From a virus: a stretch of 26,548 bases of DNA. Positions 1-7,270 of the stretch are shown here, in pieces. A program made the position numbers and the translations under genes. Under the pieces are notes generated by a model. The model was not told the origin of the DNA. It did no database searches and saw only the letters and a program-made list of their open reading frames with translations. The DNA lies in IMG/VR virus record IMGVR_UViG_3300035670_009428, positions 1 through 26,548 of that record; one strand, 5' to 3'. Within the stretch, counting starts at the first letter, position 1. Each line of letters opens with the position of its first letter.

Positions 1-142
1 AATTATGATCCCTCGAATTATGATCCCTCGAATTATGATCCCTCGAATTATGATCCCTCGAATTATGATCCCTCGAATTATGATCCCTCGAATTATGATC
101 CCTCGAATTATGATCCCTCGAATTATGATCCCTCGAATTATG
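1..142. repeat. 15-bp tandem repeat, nine perfect copies plus a partial tenth
   Basis: The unit AATTATGATCCCTCG is repeated head to tail without any mismatch from 1 to 135, followed by AATTATG at 136-142. Each unit carries GATC, TCGA and AATT, all short palindromes. Because the period is a multiple of three, two forward frames stay open across the array: one reads Asn-Tyr-Asp-Pro-Ser repeated, the other Ile-Met-Ile-Pro-Arg repeated. The array begins exactly at the first base of the window, so its true length is unknown and the window edge may be a contig end caused by the repeat. Confidence 0.97.
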
Positions 143-186
143 GCGACAATAATATTTTACTAAATTTCACACGTTTGGCGAAATGA
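1..186 (+). CDS. Possible 3' end of an upstream gene with a pentapeptide-repeat tail (partial)
   Basis: Frame 1 is open from the first base to a TGA at 184-186. It would encode nine copies of Asn-Tyr-Asp-Pro-Ser followed by a unique end, NYGDNNILLNFTRLAK. A period of 15 bp keeps the frame, which is what a coding minisatellite would do, and the unique part after the array continues open for 15 codons. Against this, no start codon or recognisable domain is in the window, and an intergenic array would also be open by chance in this frame. I therefore list it only as a candidate fragment of a gene whose body lies left of the window. The function is not recognisable. Confidence 0.25.
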   Translation, partial: NYDPSNYDPSNYDPSNYDPSNYDPSNYDPSNYDPSNYDPSNYDPSNYGDNNILLNFTRLAK

Positions 187-189
187 TTA

Positions 190-218
190 TTGCTTTTTAC
201 TGCATAATTGGGTATATT
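190..218 (+). promoter_or_regulatory. Candidate sigma70-type promoter for the terminase-sugar-head operon
   Basis: TTGCTT at 190-195 and TATATT at 213-218 are separated by 17 bp and lie just before the small terminase. The -10 matches consensus at five of six positions; the -35 matches only at its TTG. The predicted transcript would start around 225, directly at the ribosome binding site, so the leader would be very short. This is the only non-coding stretch on the + strand before 14 kb and is where a promoter for the whole chain would be expected. It is a pattern match only. Confidence 0.3.
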
Positions 219-224
219 CGATAG

Positions 225-232
225 AAAAGGAG
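225..232 (+). promoter_or_regulatory. Ribosome binding site that sets the small terminase start at 238
   Basis: AAAAGGAG at 225-232 ends five bases before the ATG at 238. It favours that ATG over the in-frame TTG at 208, which would place the Shine-Dalgarno inside the coding sequence. Confidence 0.75.
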
Positions 233-237
233 ATAAT

Positions 238-696
238 ATGGCCCGAGTAGCAGACCCAACCAGAATCCGTATTTTAAAAGGCAATCCGCGCCAACATGCG
301 CTGCCTAAACACGAACCAAAGCCGAAAGAAATTGAAAAAGCACCAAAAGCGCCTAGCCACTTATCCGAGTTAGCGGTAGTAGAATGGAAGAGGGTATGCG
401 GCATACTATCAAAAGTAAGAGTCATAACAGAGGCCGATTTACAAGCGTTGGCTATATACTGTGCGTCCTACGCTCAATATGTGGAAGCCACTGAAAAACT
501 ACGCGAAGAAGGCATGACTTATATTGACAACCACGGCTTCCCGAAAATAAACCCCTATTTCAACATCGCAAGACAAATTCTGCCAGAAATCATCAAATTA
601 ATGATGCAATTTGGGTTAACGCCGGCATCCAGGCCAAAAATCATTGCAGAATCCCCTAAAAACGAGGAGAATGAGTTTTTAAAACTTACCCCATGA
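238..696 (+). CDS. terS: Terminase small subunit, P27 family
   Basis: Small subunit of the DNA packaging terminase, which recognises the phage DNA and hands it to the large subunit. The predicted protein is 152 residues, the usual size for the P27 family. The N-terminus (MARVADPTRIRILKGNP, then a Pro/Lys-rich stretch with EPKP) and the C-terminal LTPASRPK are hallmarks of this family; the middle is helical. I start it at ATG 238 because a good Shine-Dalgarno (AAAAGGAG) lies five bases upstream; the frame remains open to a TTG at 208 but that start has no such support. The stop overlaps the ATG of the large terminase (ATGA), so the two are translationally coupled. Identification is by motif and by position directly before the large subunit. 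Confidence 0.9.
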   Translation: MARVADPTRIRILKGNPRQHALPKHEPKPKEIEKAPKAPSHLSELAVVEWKRVCGILSKVRVITEADLQALAIYCASYAQYVEATEKLREEGMTYIDNHGFPKINPYFNIARQILPEIIKLMMQFGLTPASRPKIIAESPKNEENEFLKLTP

Positions 697-2339
697 GTTT
701 TGTAAAAGTAGCGGAAAAGTATGCTGAAGATGTCAAAAATAAGAAGATTTTAACCTCAAAATGGGTAAAAATGGCCTGTAACCGCTTTCAAAAAGACTTA
801 AAGTCAAAAAAATTTACTTTCGACTCTAATTCAGCCGAAAGAGTTTGCAAGTTTATTGAGTTGTTGCCCCACATCAAGGGGAAGTGGGACACTAAAACGA
901 TAAAATTACAGCCGTGGCAGGTTTTTATACTTGTGAACGCTTTTGGCTTTAAAAATAAAGATGGAAACCGCCGTTTTAGGACAATTTATATCGAAGTTCC
1001 GAGAAAAAATGGAAAAAGCAGTCTCTCATCAGCCGTAGCCTTGTATATGTTGACTTCCGACTCAGAGCAAGGAGCGGAAGTCTACTCTTGCGCTACTACA
1101 AGAGACCAGGCAAAGATAGTTTTTAATGACGCTAAGATGATGTGTAAAAAAACGCCTGCTTTGTGTAAGGCTTATGGCGTAAACATCAACGCTCATAATA
1201 TACATATCCTCGATACCGCCTCGAAATTCGAGAGTTTGAGCAGTGAAGCGGATACGCTTGACGGACTTAATGTCCATTTTGCTTGCCTGGACGAATTGCA
1301 TGCCCACAGGACAAGGGAAGTTTTTGACGTAATCGAGACCTCCACAGGTTCCAGAAAACAGAGCTTAATATGGCTTATATCTACCGCCGGAAGCAATAGA
1401 GCGGGGATATGCTACGAACAGAGAACTTACGTCTCTAAAATACTGCAAGAAGTAATAGAAGATGATACCTATTTTGGTATTATTCATACTATAGACGATG
1501 GCGACGACTGGCGAAAAGCGGCCTCTTGGCGAAAAGCGAACCCTAACTATGGTATTTCCGTTCTACCAGAAGATATCAAGCGATTAGCCACTAAGGCTTA
1601 TGAGACGCCATCGGCGCAAAACACTTTTTTGACAAAACGGCTTAATGTGTGGGTGTCTGCGGATTCCAGCTGGCTAAATATGGCAAAATTAGAGTTATGC
1701 GTCCAAAAAACCTCTATAAACGACTTTTTAGGGGCTGAATGTTGGATAGGGCTTGATTTAGCGTCAAAAGTGGACATTGCGGCAATGGCTATACTATTTG
1801 CGAAAGAAAATACCGTTTATTGCTTCATGAAGTTCTATCTCCCCTCTGAAACGGTATCTGCTGGGGCGAACTCCCAGTATGAGGGTTGGGTTGCTCAAGG
1901 ATTACTAACGGAAACCGAAGGAGCGGTAATCAATTTTGGTGATATTGAAGATGATATGAAGTCCTTGGCCCGGAATTATAAAATCAATTCCGTTTCTTAC
2001 GACCCGTTCCAAGCAACCCAATTCTCACAACGTATGCTCGCCGAAGGATTCCCTATGGTAGAAATGCGGCCTACTGTCTTGAACTTTTCGGAGCCAATGA
2101 AACACTTAGAAGCGTTGGTATATGAAAAAAAGTTTGCATATGATGGTAATCCCGTGTTAACCTGGATGTTTTCTAATGTTGTATCGCATAGAGACAATAA
2201 AGATAACATATACCCGAAAAAAGAGCGCGACGACAACAAAATCGACGGCGTTGTAGCCATCATCATGGGGCTTAATAGACTTATTGCTAACTACTCCACG
2301 AAAAGTAAGTATGAAGAGGGAGATCTGTTCGTCTTATGA
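693..2339 (+). CDS. terL: Terminase large subunit (packaging ATPase and nuclease)
   Basis: Motor and nuclease that pumps phage DNA into the prohead and cuts it. At 548 residues it has normal length. The ATPase domain shows Walker A as PRKNGKSS (about residues 103-110) and Walker B as CLDELHAH (about 198-205, with Asp200-Glu201). The C-terminal nuclease domain begins near residue 350 with WIGLDLASKVDIAA, followed by a second acidic site (SYDPFQA, about residue 430) and the final acidic site NKIDGVVA near 520. This combination and the P27-type partner match the terminase_1 (YmfN-like) family. Its ATG overlaps the terS stop and its TGA overlaps the ATG of the oxidoreductase at 2336, tying the sugar block to the packaging genes. 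Confidence 0.96.
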   Translation: MSFVKVAEKYAEDVKNKKILTSKWVKMACNRFQKDLKSKKFTFDSNSAERVCKFIELLPHIKGKWDTKTIKLQPWQVFILVNAFGFKNKDGNRRFRTIYIEVPRKNGKSSLSSAVALYMLTSDSEQGAEVYSCATTRDQAKIVFNDAKMMCKKTPALCKAYGVNINAHNIHILDTASKFESLSSEADTLDGLNVHFACLDELHAHRTREVFDVIETSTGSRKQSLIWLISTAGSNRAGICYEQRTYVSKILQEVIEDDTYFGIIHTIDDGDDWRKAASWRKANPNYGISVLPEDIKRLATKAYETPSAQNTFLTKRLNVWVSADSSWLNMAKLELCVQKTSINDFLGAECWIGLDLASKVDIAAMAILFAKENTVYCFMKFYLPSETVSAGANSQYEGWVAQGLLTETEGAVINFGDIEDDMKSLARNYKINSVSYDPFQATQFSQRMLAEGFPMVEMRPTVLNFSEPMKHLEALVYEKKFAYDGNPVLTWMFSNVVSHRDNKDNIYPKKERDDNKIDGVVAIIMGLNRLIANYSTKSKYEEGDLFVL

Positions 2340-3100
2340 AAATTGTAGTCTTCGGAGACGGCTCAATAGCAAAGAGGCATAAGTCTATACTCAAACGACT
2401 CGTAGACCCTGAAATTCTTACAAGCACCATACGAATGGGGTATTACGATGCCTACTCCTATTTACGCCAACACGCTCCTAATTTTGTCTTCGTCTGCACG
2501 CCTACAGATAGTCATTTGCTGTATACCCTGGCTGCTATAGACTTAAACATACCTGTTTTTCTGGAAAAACCGATATCCTCCAGTAAGGAAGAATTTCGCA
2601 ACTTCAAAAAGCGCTACAATAATGAGATTATATATGTCGCTTATCCTTTCCGTTTCCACCCGTTAATTCGTATGGTAAAAGACACCTACAACCAAGAGAC
2701 GCTTGTCTCTGCTTGCCATACTAGCGTAGATAAATGGGCTAAGCCTTACTCCTATAGCCGAAAGACTGGCGGGGGAGCGATTTTGGAGCTGTCGCATCAG
2801 ATAGATATAGTCTACTACATAACCGGTAGAATTGACAGCCTGAGTTTAGTATATCAAAGACTTAGAGACGACATAGACATCTTGTCTATACTTGATTTTG
2901 ACGGTCATGAGGTCCTTTTAAGTTTAGATAGCCCTTGTGAGGAAAAGTCCATCACGGTCGGAGACAGAAAATTTATATACGAAATCTCCAATAAAGAATA
3001 CGAGGCTCAAATAGTTTTTTTCCTCGCTAACCCAAGAGCCGCAAGCAATTTTAAGGAATTGGCTATTTTACATGAACATATTAACAACTATTCTATTTAG
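2336..3100 (+). CDS. Gfo/Idh/MocA-family NAD(P)-dependent oxidoreductase, short form
   Basis: Predicted sugar or nucleotide-sugar oxidoreductase. The N-terminal Rossmann fold starts MKIVVFGDGSIAKRH (GxG with the third Gly changed to Ala). The family signatures are VCTPTDSH (about 53-60), the catalytic EKP (77-79), and GGGAILELSHQID (145-157) carrying the conserved His154 and Asp157. At 254 residues it is well below the usual 310-350; most of the reduction is in the C-terminal beta-sheet domain. Members of this family often neighbour sialic/legionaminic acid genes in bacterial surface-glycan and flagellin-modification clusters, but their reaction there is not generally established, so I do not assign a substrate. 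It begins with an ATGA overlap with terL and shares 29 nt with the next gene. Confidence 0.88.
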   Translation: MKIVVFGDGSIAKRHKSILKRLVDPEILTSTIRMGYYDAYSYLRQHAPNFVFVCTPTDSHLLYTLAAIDLNIPVFLEKPISSSKEEFRNFKKRYNNEIIYVAYPFRFHPLIRMVKDTYNQETLVSACHTSVDKWAKPYSYSRKTGGGAILELSHQIDIVYYITGRIDSLSLVYQRLRDDIDILSILDFDGHEVLLSLDSPCEEKSITVGDRKFIYEISNKEYEAQIVFFLANPRAASNFKELAILHEHINNYSI

Positions 3101-3758
3101 AGAGCACAGCAAGCGGTTACACCGCAAGAATTTTAGGGTTTTAAATGGTCGGCCATTAGTTGAATGGTCTGTTAGACAGGCATGCCACGCTGCCCTTGGT
3201 GATATAGTTTGTTCCTCCGACTCTGCCAAAGAGTTAAGCATCCTCCGCGATAGATACCCAGTCCATCTTATCTTACGCCCTTCTTCCCTTGCCGGAGATG
3301 ACACCCCAAAAATGTCATCTCTGGCTTACACCTTATTGATGATGGAGCGTAAACAACAATGCACATACGACTTAGTGCTGGATTTGGACGTTACCAACCC
3401 ATTACGCCATATGGAAGACATATTTGGCATAGTTGACGCGTATAAAAAGGATAACCGTGATTGTTACATGTCTGTCGTCTCATCTAGGCGAAGTCCGTAT
3501 TTTAATCAGCTCATTCCTTCAGATGTGGGCTATAGCCTCTTACCAACAAAAACGTATTTTAGGGCACAAGACACGCCCAAGGGCTACGATCTAAATTGTA
3601 ACCTATACCTCTATGAGCGGTCGTTTTTACTCCGCTGTAAAGGCGTTTTTGAGGGCTCTTATGGGCTATATGAAATGGCCAAGGATACTTTCTGCGATAT
3701 TGACGATGAAATAGATTTTAAATTGGTAGGGGCGCTATGTGGTCGTTACCTGAAATAA
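3072..3758 (+). CDS. CMP-nonulosonic acid cytidylyltransferase (NeuA/LegF-like)
   Basis: Predicted to activate a nine-carbon acidic sugar with CTP to give the CMP-sugar donor. The protein (228 residues, normal size) shows the nucleotide-binding start with Arg10, Ser13-Lys14-Arg15 and Lys19-Asn20, then GRPLVEWSV. DLDVTNPLR (about 104-112) corresponds to the LLQPTSPLR motif of the family. RAQDTPKGYDLNCNLYLY matches the conserved substrate-site segment containing the NG(A/N)xYxx pattern, and the C-terminal DIDDEIDF supplies the metal-binding acids. It sits in a block with NeuB-, NeuC- and acetyltransferase-like genes, which supports a legionaminic/sialic-type substrate over KDO. It overlaps its neighbours by 29 and 22 nt. 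Confidence 0.92.
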   Translation: MNILTTILFREHSKRLHRKNFRVLNGRPLVEWSVRQACHAALGDIVCSSDSAKELSILRDRYPVHLILRPSSLAGDDTPKMSSLAYTLLMMERKQQCTYDLVLDLDVTNPLRHMEDIFGIVDAYKKDNRDCYMSVVSSRRSPYFNQLIPSDVGYSLLPTKTYFRAQDTPKGYDLNCNLYLYERSFLLRCKGVFEGSYGLYEMAKDTFCDIDDEIDFKLVGALCGRYLK

Positions 3759-4117
3759 ATCACGGATTACTAACTAAATACAACTGGCTGGTGCTCTACC
3801 CCGAAAATCTTACACTAGGGGTAGATACGGATATAGGGGCTTTCTCCCTAATAATGGCTAAAAACGGTGTCCATATAGGCGATAACGTTATGATTGGTAG
3901 CCATGTGGCCATCTATTCCGCCTCTACTATCGATAGCAAGTCTGGACCGGTCACTATACATAGAAATGCCAAGATTGGAAGCCATAGCGTTATTATGCCT
4001 AATGTTACTATCGGGGAGAATAGCATTATAGGGGCGTTTAGCTATGTTGTAAGAGACATACCGCCTAATACAGTTGTGTTTGGCATTCCTGCATCTAAAG
4101 GGAAAGAACTATTATGA
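3737..4117 (+). CDS. Left-handed beta-helix (hexapeptide) acetyltransferase, NeuD/LegH-like
   Basis: Predicted acetyltransferase with the isoleucine-patch hexapeptide repeats of a left-handed parallel beta helix: GVHIGDNVMIGSHVAIYS, later AKIGSHSVIMPNVTIGENS and IIGAFSYVVRDIP. It ends with the typical VVFGIPASKGKEL tail. In the pathway it could N-acetylate the 4-amino group made by the aminotransferase, or O-acetylate the finished sugar; the sequence does not decide. At 126 residues it is shorter than NeuD or PglD (about 200) because it lacks their N-terminal Rossmann-like domain and consists almost entirely of helix coils. The start ATG at 3737 lies inside the end of the CMP transferase gene; the stop forms an ATGA overlap with the next gene. 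Confidence 0.85.
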   Translation: MWSLPEINHGLLTKYNWLVLYPENLTLGVDTDIGAFSLIMAKNGVHIGDNVMIGSHVAIYSASTIDSKSGPVTIHRNAKIGSHSVIMPNVTIGENSIIGAFSYVVRDIPPNTVVFGIPASKGKELL

Positions 4118-5106
4118 TTTTTGCTACCTCCAGGTCCGACTACGCCCTGTTATCCATACTAAATGAAGAACTAAAAGACTTAATGGTAGTATCTAACTAC
4201 TCTTACGCGGATAAAAAATGCATAGCATTAGGCATAGACCAAGAAGACGACTCAAAGCGCGGGGCTGTATGCTATTTTAACCTGTATTCTTACAAAGCCA
4301 TGCAGGTTATAGATAGATACAACCCCGACTATATAGTTTTACTCGGCGATCGTTACGAAACGCTCGCTATAGCAGCCACAGCAACCCTATACAACAAAAA
4401 GATAGTTCACATACATGGAGGGGAGGCGACGTATGGCGCTTACGACGATTGTTTTAGGCATGCAATTACTAAGATGTCGCATCTACACTTCCCCGCTCAT
4501 GATGTATATGCTGAGCGTATTATACAAATGGGGGAATGCCCTAATACCGTGTTTATGTGTGGGTATCTCGGTGCTAACATAAAAAAGAGGAAGCACAAGA
4601 CTAATAATACTTGTCTGTTTCACTACAACCCGGAGACGCGTGAAGATTATATTGACGTGTTATCCCAATTGGAATCTAGTTTTTCAGGTGATATAATCTC
4701 TATCGAGCCTAATAAAGACGAGGGATATAGCAAGATACGAAGAAGTAAAAAACACTACTCTACTATGCCGAGAAAAGACTACATCAAGTTGATGAAATCA
4801 GTGGACTTTATAGTAGGTAATTCGTCTGCCGGTATAATAGAAGCGCCTTTGGCTGGTGTCCCTGCAATTAATGTCGGGAATCGGCAACAAGGCCGTTTAA
4901 TGGCCAGAAGCATTATAAATCAACCTATACCAGAGGCCATAAAGATAGTATACTCCAATGAGTTTCAAGATATGATACGTTCTAACTACGAAGTATATTA
5001 CACAGGCTATAAAACCGCAGAAATGATGTCTATCTACATTGACAGTTACATACCATTAATAGGGGTTAAAAAGCACTTCCATGATAAATCCTGTCATAAT
5101 ACATAG
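4114..5106 (+). CDS. Hydrolysing UDP/GDP-HexNAc 2-epimerase (NeuC/LegG-like)
   Basis: Predicted to remove the nucleotide from an NDP-GlcNAc-type sugar and invert C2, giving the free ManNAc-type sugar used by the synthase. Diagnostic motifs of the NeuC/LegG branch are all visible: ATSRSDYALL at the N-terminus (family TGSRAEYGLL), LGDRYE (77-82), HIHGGEATYGAYDD (99-112), RHAITKMSHLHF (115-126), and GNSSAGIIEAPLAGVP (235-250) followed by NVGNRQQGR. It has 330 residues against roughly 370-390 for bacterial relatives, with loops trimmed. Its presence instead of a PseG-type nucleotidase points toward a sialic/legionaminic-type route. Starts by ATGA overlap with the acetyltransferase and shares 26 nt with the aminotransferase. 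Confidence 0.94.
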   Translation: MIFATSRSDYALLSILNEELKDLMVVSNYSYADKKCIALGIDQEDDSKRGAVCYFNLYSYKAMQVIDRYNPDYIVLLGDRYETLAIAATATLYNKKIVHIHGGEATYGAYDDCFRHAITKMSHLHFPAHDVYAERIIQMGECPNTVFMCGYLGANIKKRKHKTNNTCLFHYNPETREDYIDVLSQLESSFSGDIISIEPNKDEGYSKIRRSKKHYSTMPRKDYIKLMKSVDFIVGNSSAGIIEAPLAGVPAINVGNRQQGRLMARSIINQPIPEAIKIVYSNEFQDMIRSNYEVYYTGYKTAEMMSIYIDSYIPLIGVKKHFHDKSCHNT

Positions 5107-6190
5107 CTATGAGACGCTATTGCAAGCGCTGGCGTCTAAAGACATAGCAACTAACAGCAAATACGTTACTAAATTAAAGGATACTCTATCTGAGTATTTT
5201 GGCACACCTCATATTACGCTTACTAATTCAGGGACCGCCGCCTTATTCCTTGCGCTGGCAAGGATAAAGCAAAAAGCAAATGAGAAATACCGATATAATA
5301 AAAGAAAATATGTGCTTACCTCCCCGATGTCGTTCATCGCTACCGCTCACGCTATTAAACAGGCGGGTTTAGAACCGTTTTTCACGTCTCTCTCGAAAGA
5401 TGACGGCAACATGATAGTATCTCGGTATAAAATGGTTAGACCATATATACTTGCCGCTTTACCCGTTCATTTCTATGGTAACCCATGCAACATAGGTGAG
5501 ATTGACAGGGTATTAAATGAAGATATGATGGATAAGACGGGGTACCGTATCCCTATAGTAGAAGATGCGTGCCAGAGTATAGGCTCAAAACTTAATGGTG
5601 AATTGACAGGTAAACTTGGCGATTTTGGATGCTTTAGTATGAATTCCAACAAGATATTGAATGCTGGAGGCGGTGGGCTCGTCATATCAAAAGATAAAGA
5701 AGACCATGAAATAGTTGAAGCTATGGCCAATCAAGGATATTATGTGGTTTATAGTGGTTTGCGGCAACGAATATCCCCATATGTAGGCTACAATTATCGA
5801 ATGACGGGTTTACATGCAGCCTTAGCACTAGATAGTTATACGCATTTAGAAGAGACCTTGGCGCTAAAAAGAGAACTGCATCAATTATACGTGGATAATC
5901 TATGCGAACGAGCTAAACAGTTTACTCCTATAGGGGAGCCTAATTACTGGACAAATGTTATATTTTCGAAAAAAGCGCGTCTGCTAGTCCAGGATTTAAA
6001 AAGGCATAACATCCCTAGCGGCCACCCATTCCCACCCATAACCTCTTTTCCGCTATATGCTAAGGATAAAAAGATAAGGGGCAATTCAGCATCGTACATA
6101 CATAAATATGGAGTTTGTTTACCCAGTTACACAACTAAGGAGATAGCACTAAAGGCATGCGATCGAATAAACTTAATATTAAAGGGCTAA
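5081..6190 (+). CDS. DegT/DnrJ/EryC1 PLP-dependent sugar aminotransferase, LegC-like
   Basis: Predicted to transfer an amino group from glutamate to C4 of the NDP-4-keto-6-deoxy-HexNAc made by the downstream dehydratase. PLP-site features: SGTAAL (50-55), SPMSFIATAHAI (81-92), EDACQSIG (161-168) with the PLP-contacting Asp and Gln, and the Schiff-base Lys191 in CFSMNSNKILNAGGGG. The last motif resembles the SFNGNKIITTGGGG of LegC and PglE much more than the PVKPITTGEGG type of PseC, which favours the legionaminic/bacillosamine branch. At 369 residues it is close to full length. It overlaps the epimerase by 26 nt and the dehydratase by 34 nt. Confidence 0.93.
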   Translation: MINPVIIHSYETLLQALASKDIATNSKYVTKLKDTLSEYFGTPHITLTNSGTAALFLALARIKQKANEKYRYNKRKYVLTSPMSFIATAHAIKQAGLEPFFTSLSKDDGNMIVSRYKMVRPYILAALPVHFYGNPCNIGEIDRVLNEDMMDKTGYRIPIVEDACQSIGSKLNGELTGKLGDFGCFSMNSNKILNAGGGGLVISKDKEDHEIVEAMANQGYYVVYSGLRQRISPYVGYNYRMTGLHAALALDSYTHLEETLALKRELHQLYVDNLCERAKQFTPIGEPNYWTNVIFSKKARLLVQDLKRHNIPSGHPFPPITSFPLYAKDKKIRGNSASYIHKYGVCLPSYTTKEIALKACDRINLILKG

Positions 6191-7002
6191 CGGTTCTAAT
6201 TACAGGCGGCACGGGCACGTTAGGCCATGCACTTGTTGAAAATCTACTCCAGGAAAACCCTAATAAAATTATAGTATATAGTAGAGACGAGTATAAACAA
6301 TACGTAATGCGAAAAAAGTATGACATACAATTCGTCTTAGGGGACATACGAGATTGTACCAGGTTACTATATGCTGTTCGTAATGTAGATGTTGTTATAC
6401 ATGCCGCCGCGTTAAAACACGTAGAAAGCGGAGAAATCAGTCCGCAGGAAGTTATTAAAACTAACGTGTATGGAACCCAGAACGTAGTAAACGCTATTAT
6501 TAACTCGTCCGTAAGAACAGGAGTTTTTGTATCCTCGGATAAAGCAGTTGAGCCGATTAACCTGTATGGTGCGACTAAGTTAATAGGGGAGAAAATATTT
6601 CTTGCAACGGGTACGGAGTTCTTCAAAAAATTTATGGTCGTAAGATCTGGTAACTTTTACGGCAGCCGCGGCAGTGTTGTAGAATGGTTTAGACTGCTTA
6701 AGAGTCAGGGCGCTAAAGAGTTCCCCGTAACCGATTCACGGATGTCTAGGTATTTTATAGACGTGGACACCTTTGCTAAAATCATTCTTCATGTTATATG
6801 CAACCGAGAGGACGGCGACATATGCATACCCAAGATGGAATCTGTTAACATAGCCACATTAGCTAGATCTATAGACCCTAACGCGGCCTTAGTGGAGGTC
6901 GGAATGAAACCAGGCGAGAAATTGCACGAGTCCCTATGGTCACCGTATGAAAACCCTATAGAGGAGAAAGATTACTATGTCATTGCAAAAAAGGCAGTCT
7001 GA
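6157..7002 (+). CDS. NDP-GlcNAc 4,6-dehydratase, short extended-SDR of the PseB/CapE type
   Basis: Predicted first step of the pathway: dehydration of UDP- or GDP-GlcNAc to the 4-keto-6-deoxy sugar with bound NADP. The Rossmann motif TGGTGTLG is at 16-23, then VYSRDEYKQY, HAAALKHV, and the catalytic stretch VSSDKAVEPINLYGATK with Asp129-Lys130, Tyr138 and Lys142. Later come NFYGSRGSVVEWF and GMKPGEKLHESL, both family hallmarks. The catalytic Tyr distinguishes it from the large membrane-bound FlaA1/PglF/WbpM type, which has Met there, and places it with PseB/CapE. At 281 residues it is about 45 shorter than PseB. A PseB-type enzyme beside a NeuC-type epimerase is an unexpected mixture; see findings. 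Confidence 0.92.
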   Translation: MRSNKLNIKGLTVLITGGTGTLGHALVENLLQENPNKIIVYSRDEYKQYVMRKKYDIQFVLGDIRDCTRLLYAVRNVDVVIHAAALKHVESGEISPQEVIKTNVYGTQNVVNAIINSSVRTGVFVSSDKAVEPINLYGATKLIGEKIFLATGTEFFKKFMVVRSGNFYGSRGSVVEWFRLLKSQGAKEFPVTDSRMSRYFIDVDTFAKIILHVICNREDGDICIPKMESVNIATLARSIDPNAALVEVGMKPGEKLHESLWSPYENPIEEKDYYVIAKKAV

Positions 7003-7270
7003 ATTTACTCGAATGGTATCTTTGCTTATTCAATACGCTACGCAGAAAGGGTATGAATTGACTTTTGGCGATGCCTATGCAAAGACAGGGCATAAGGTTA
7101 ACTCGTTTCACTACTCCAGGTTGGCCATAGACCTAAACCTATTCAGAGACGGTAAATACCTGACAGACACGCAAGACCACGAGCCGCTAGGACTATTTTG
7201 GGAGTCTATAGGCGGAACATGGGGAGGACGATTCAATGACGGAAACCATTATAGTTTTGGTGAGAAATGA
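6977..7270 (+). CDS. M15-family peptidoglycan peptidase (endolysin-like)
   Basis: Predicted zinc peptidase that cleaves stem peptides in the bacterial cell wall, as in phage L-Ala-D-Glu or D-Ala-D-Ala peptidase endolysins. In 97 residues it keeps the whole active site: zinc ligands His45 and Asp52 in FHYSRLAIDLNLF, catalytic Asp88 and zinc ligand His91 in GGRFNDGNHYSF, with the intervening DHEPLGLFWESIGGTWGG block common to phage M15 proteins. It is shorter than the usual 120-140 because the loop before His45 is trimmed. No signal peptide or membrane segment is seen, so release would need a holin. Its place inside a sugar operon, 26 nt into the dehydratase gene and with an ATGA overlap to the next SDR, is odd. 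Confidence 0.88.
   Translation: MSLQKRQSEFTRMVSLLIQYATQKGYELTFGDAYAKTGHKVNSFHYSRLAIDLNLFRDGKYLTDTQDHEPLGLFWESIGGTWGGRFNDGNHYSFGEK

Noticed and set aside
1-142. CRISPR-like array
   Set aside because: Units are directly adjacent 15-mers with no spacers; this is a simple tandem repeat.
208-237. Alternative TTG start of the small terminase at 208
   Set aside because: The Shine-Dalgarno at 225-232 lies inside that extension and points to ATG 238; family proteins begin at the MARVADPTRIR-like segment.
6135-6626. 163-residue reading frame on the - strand
   Set aside because: Lies fully opposite the well-supported dehydratase gene, has no recognisable motif and no place in an operon on that strand.
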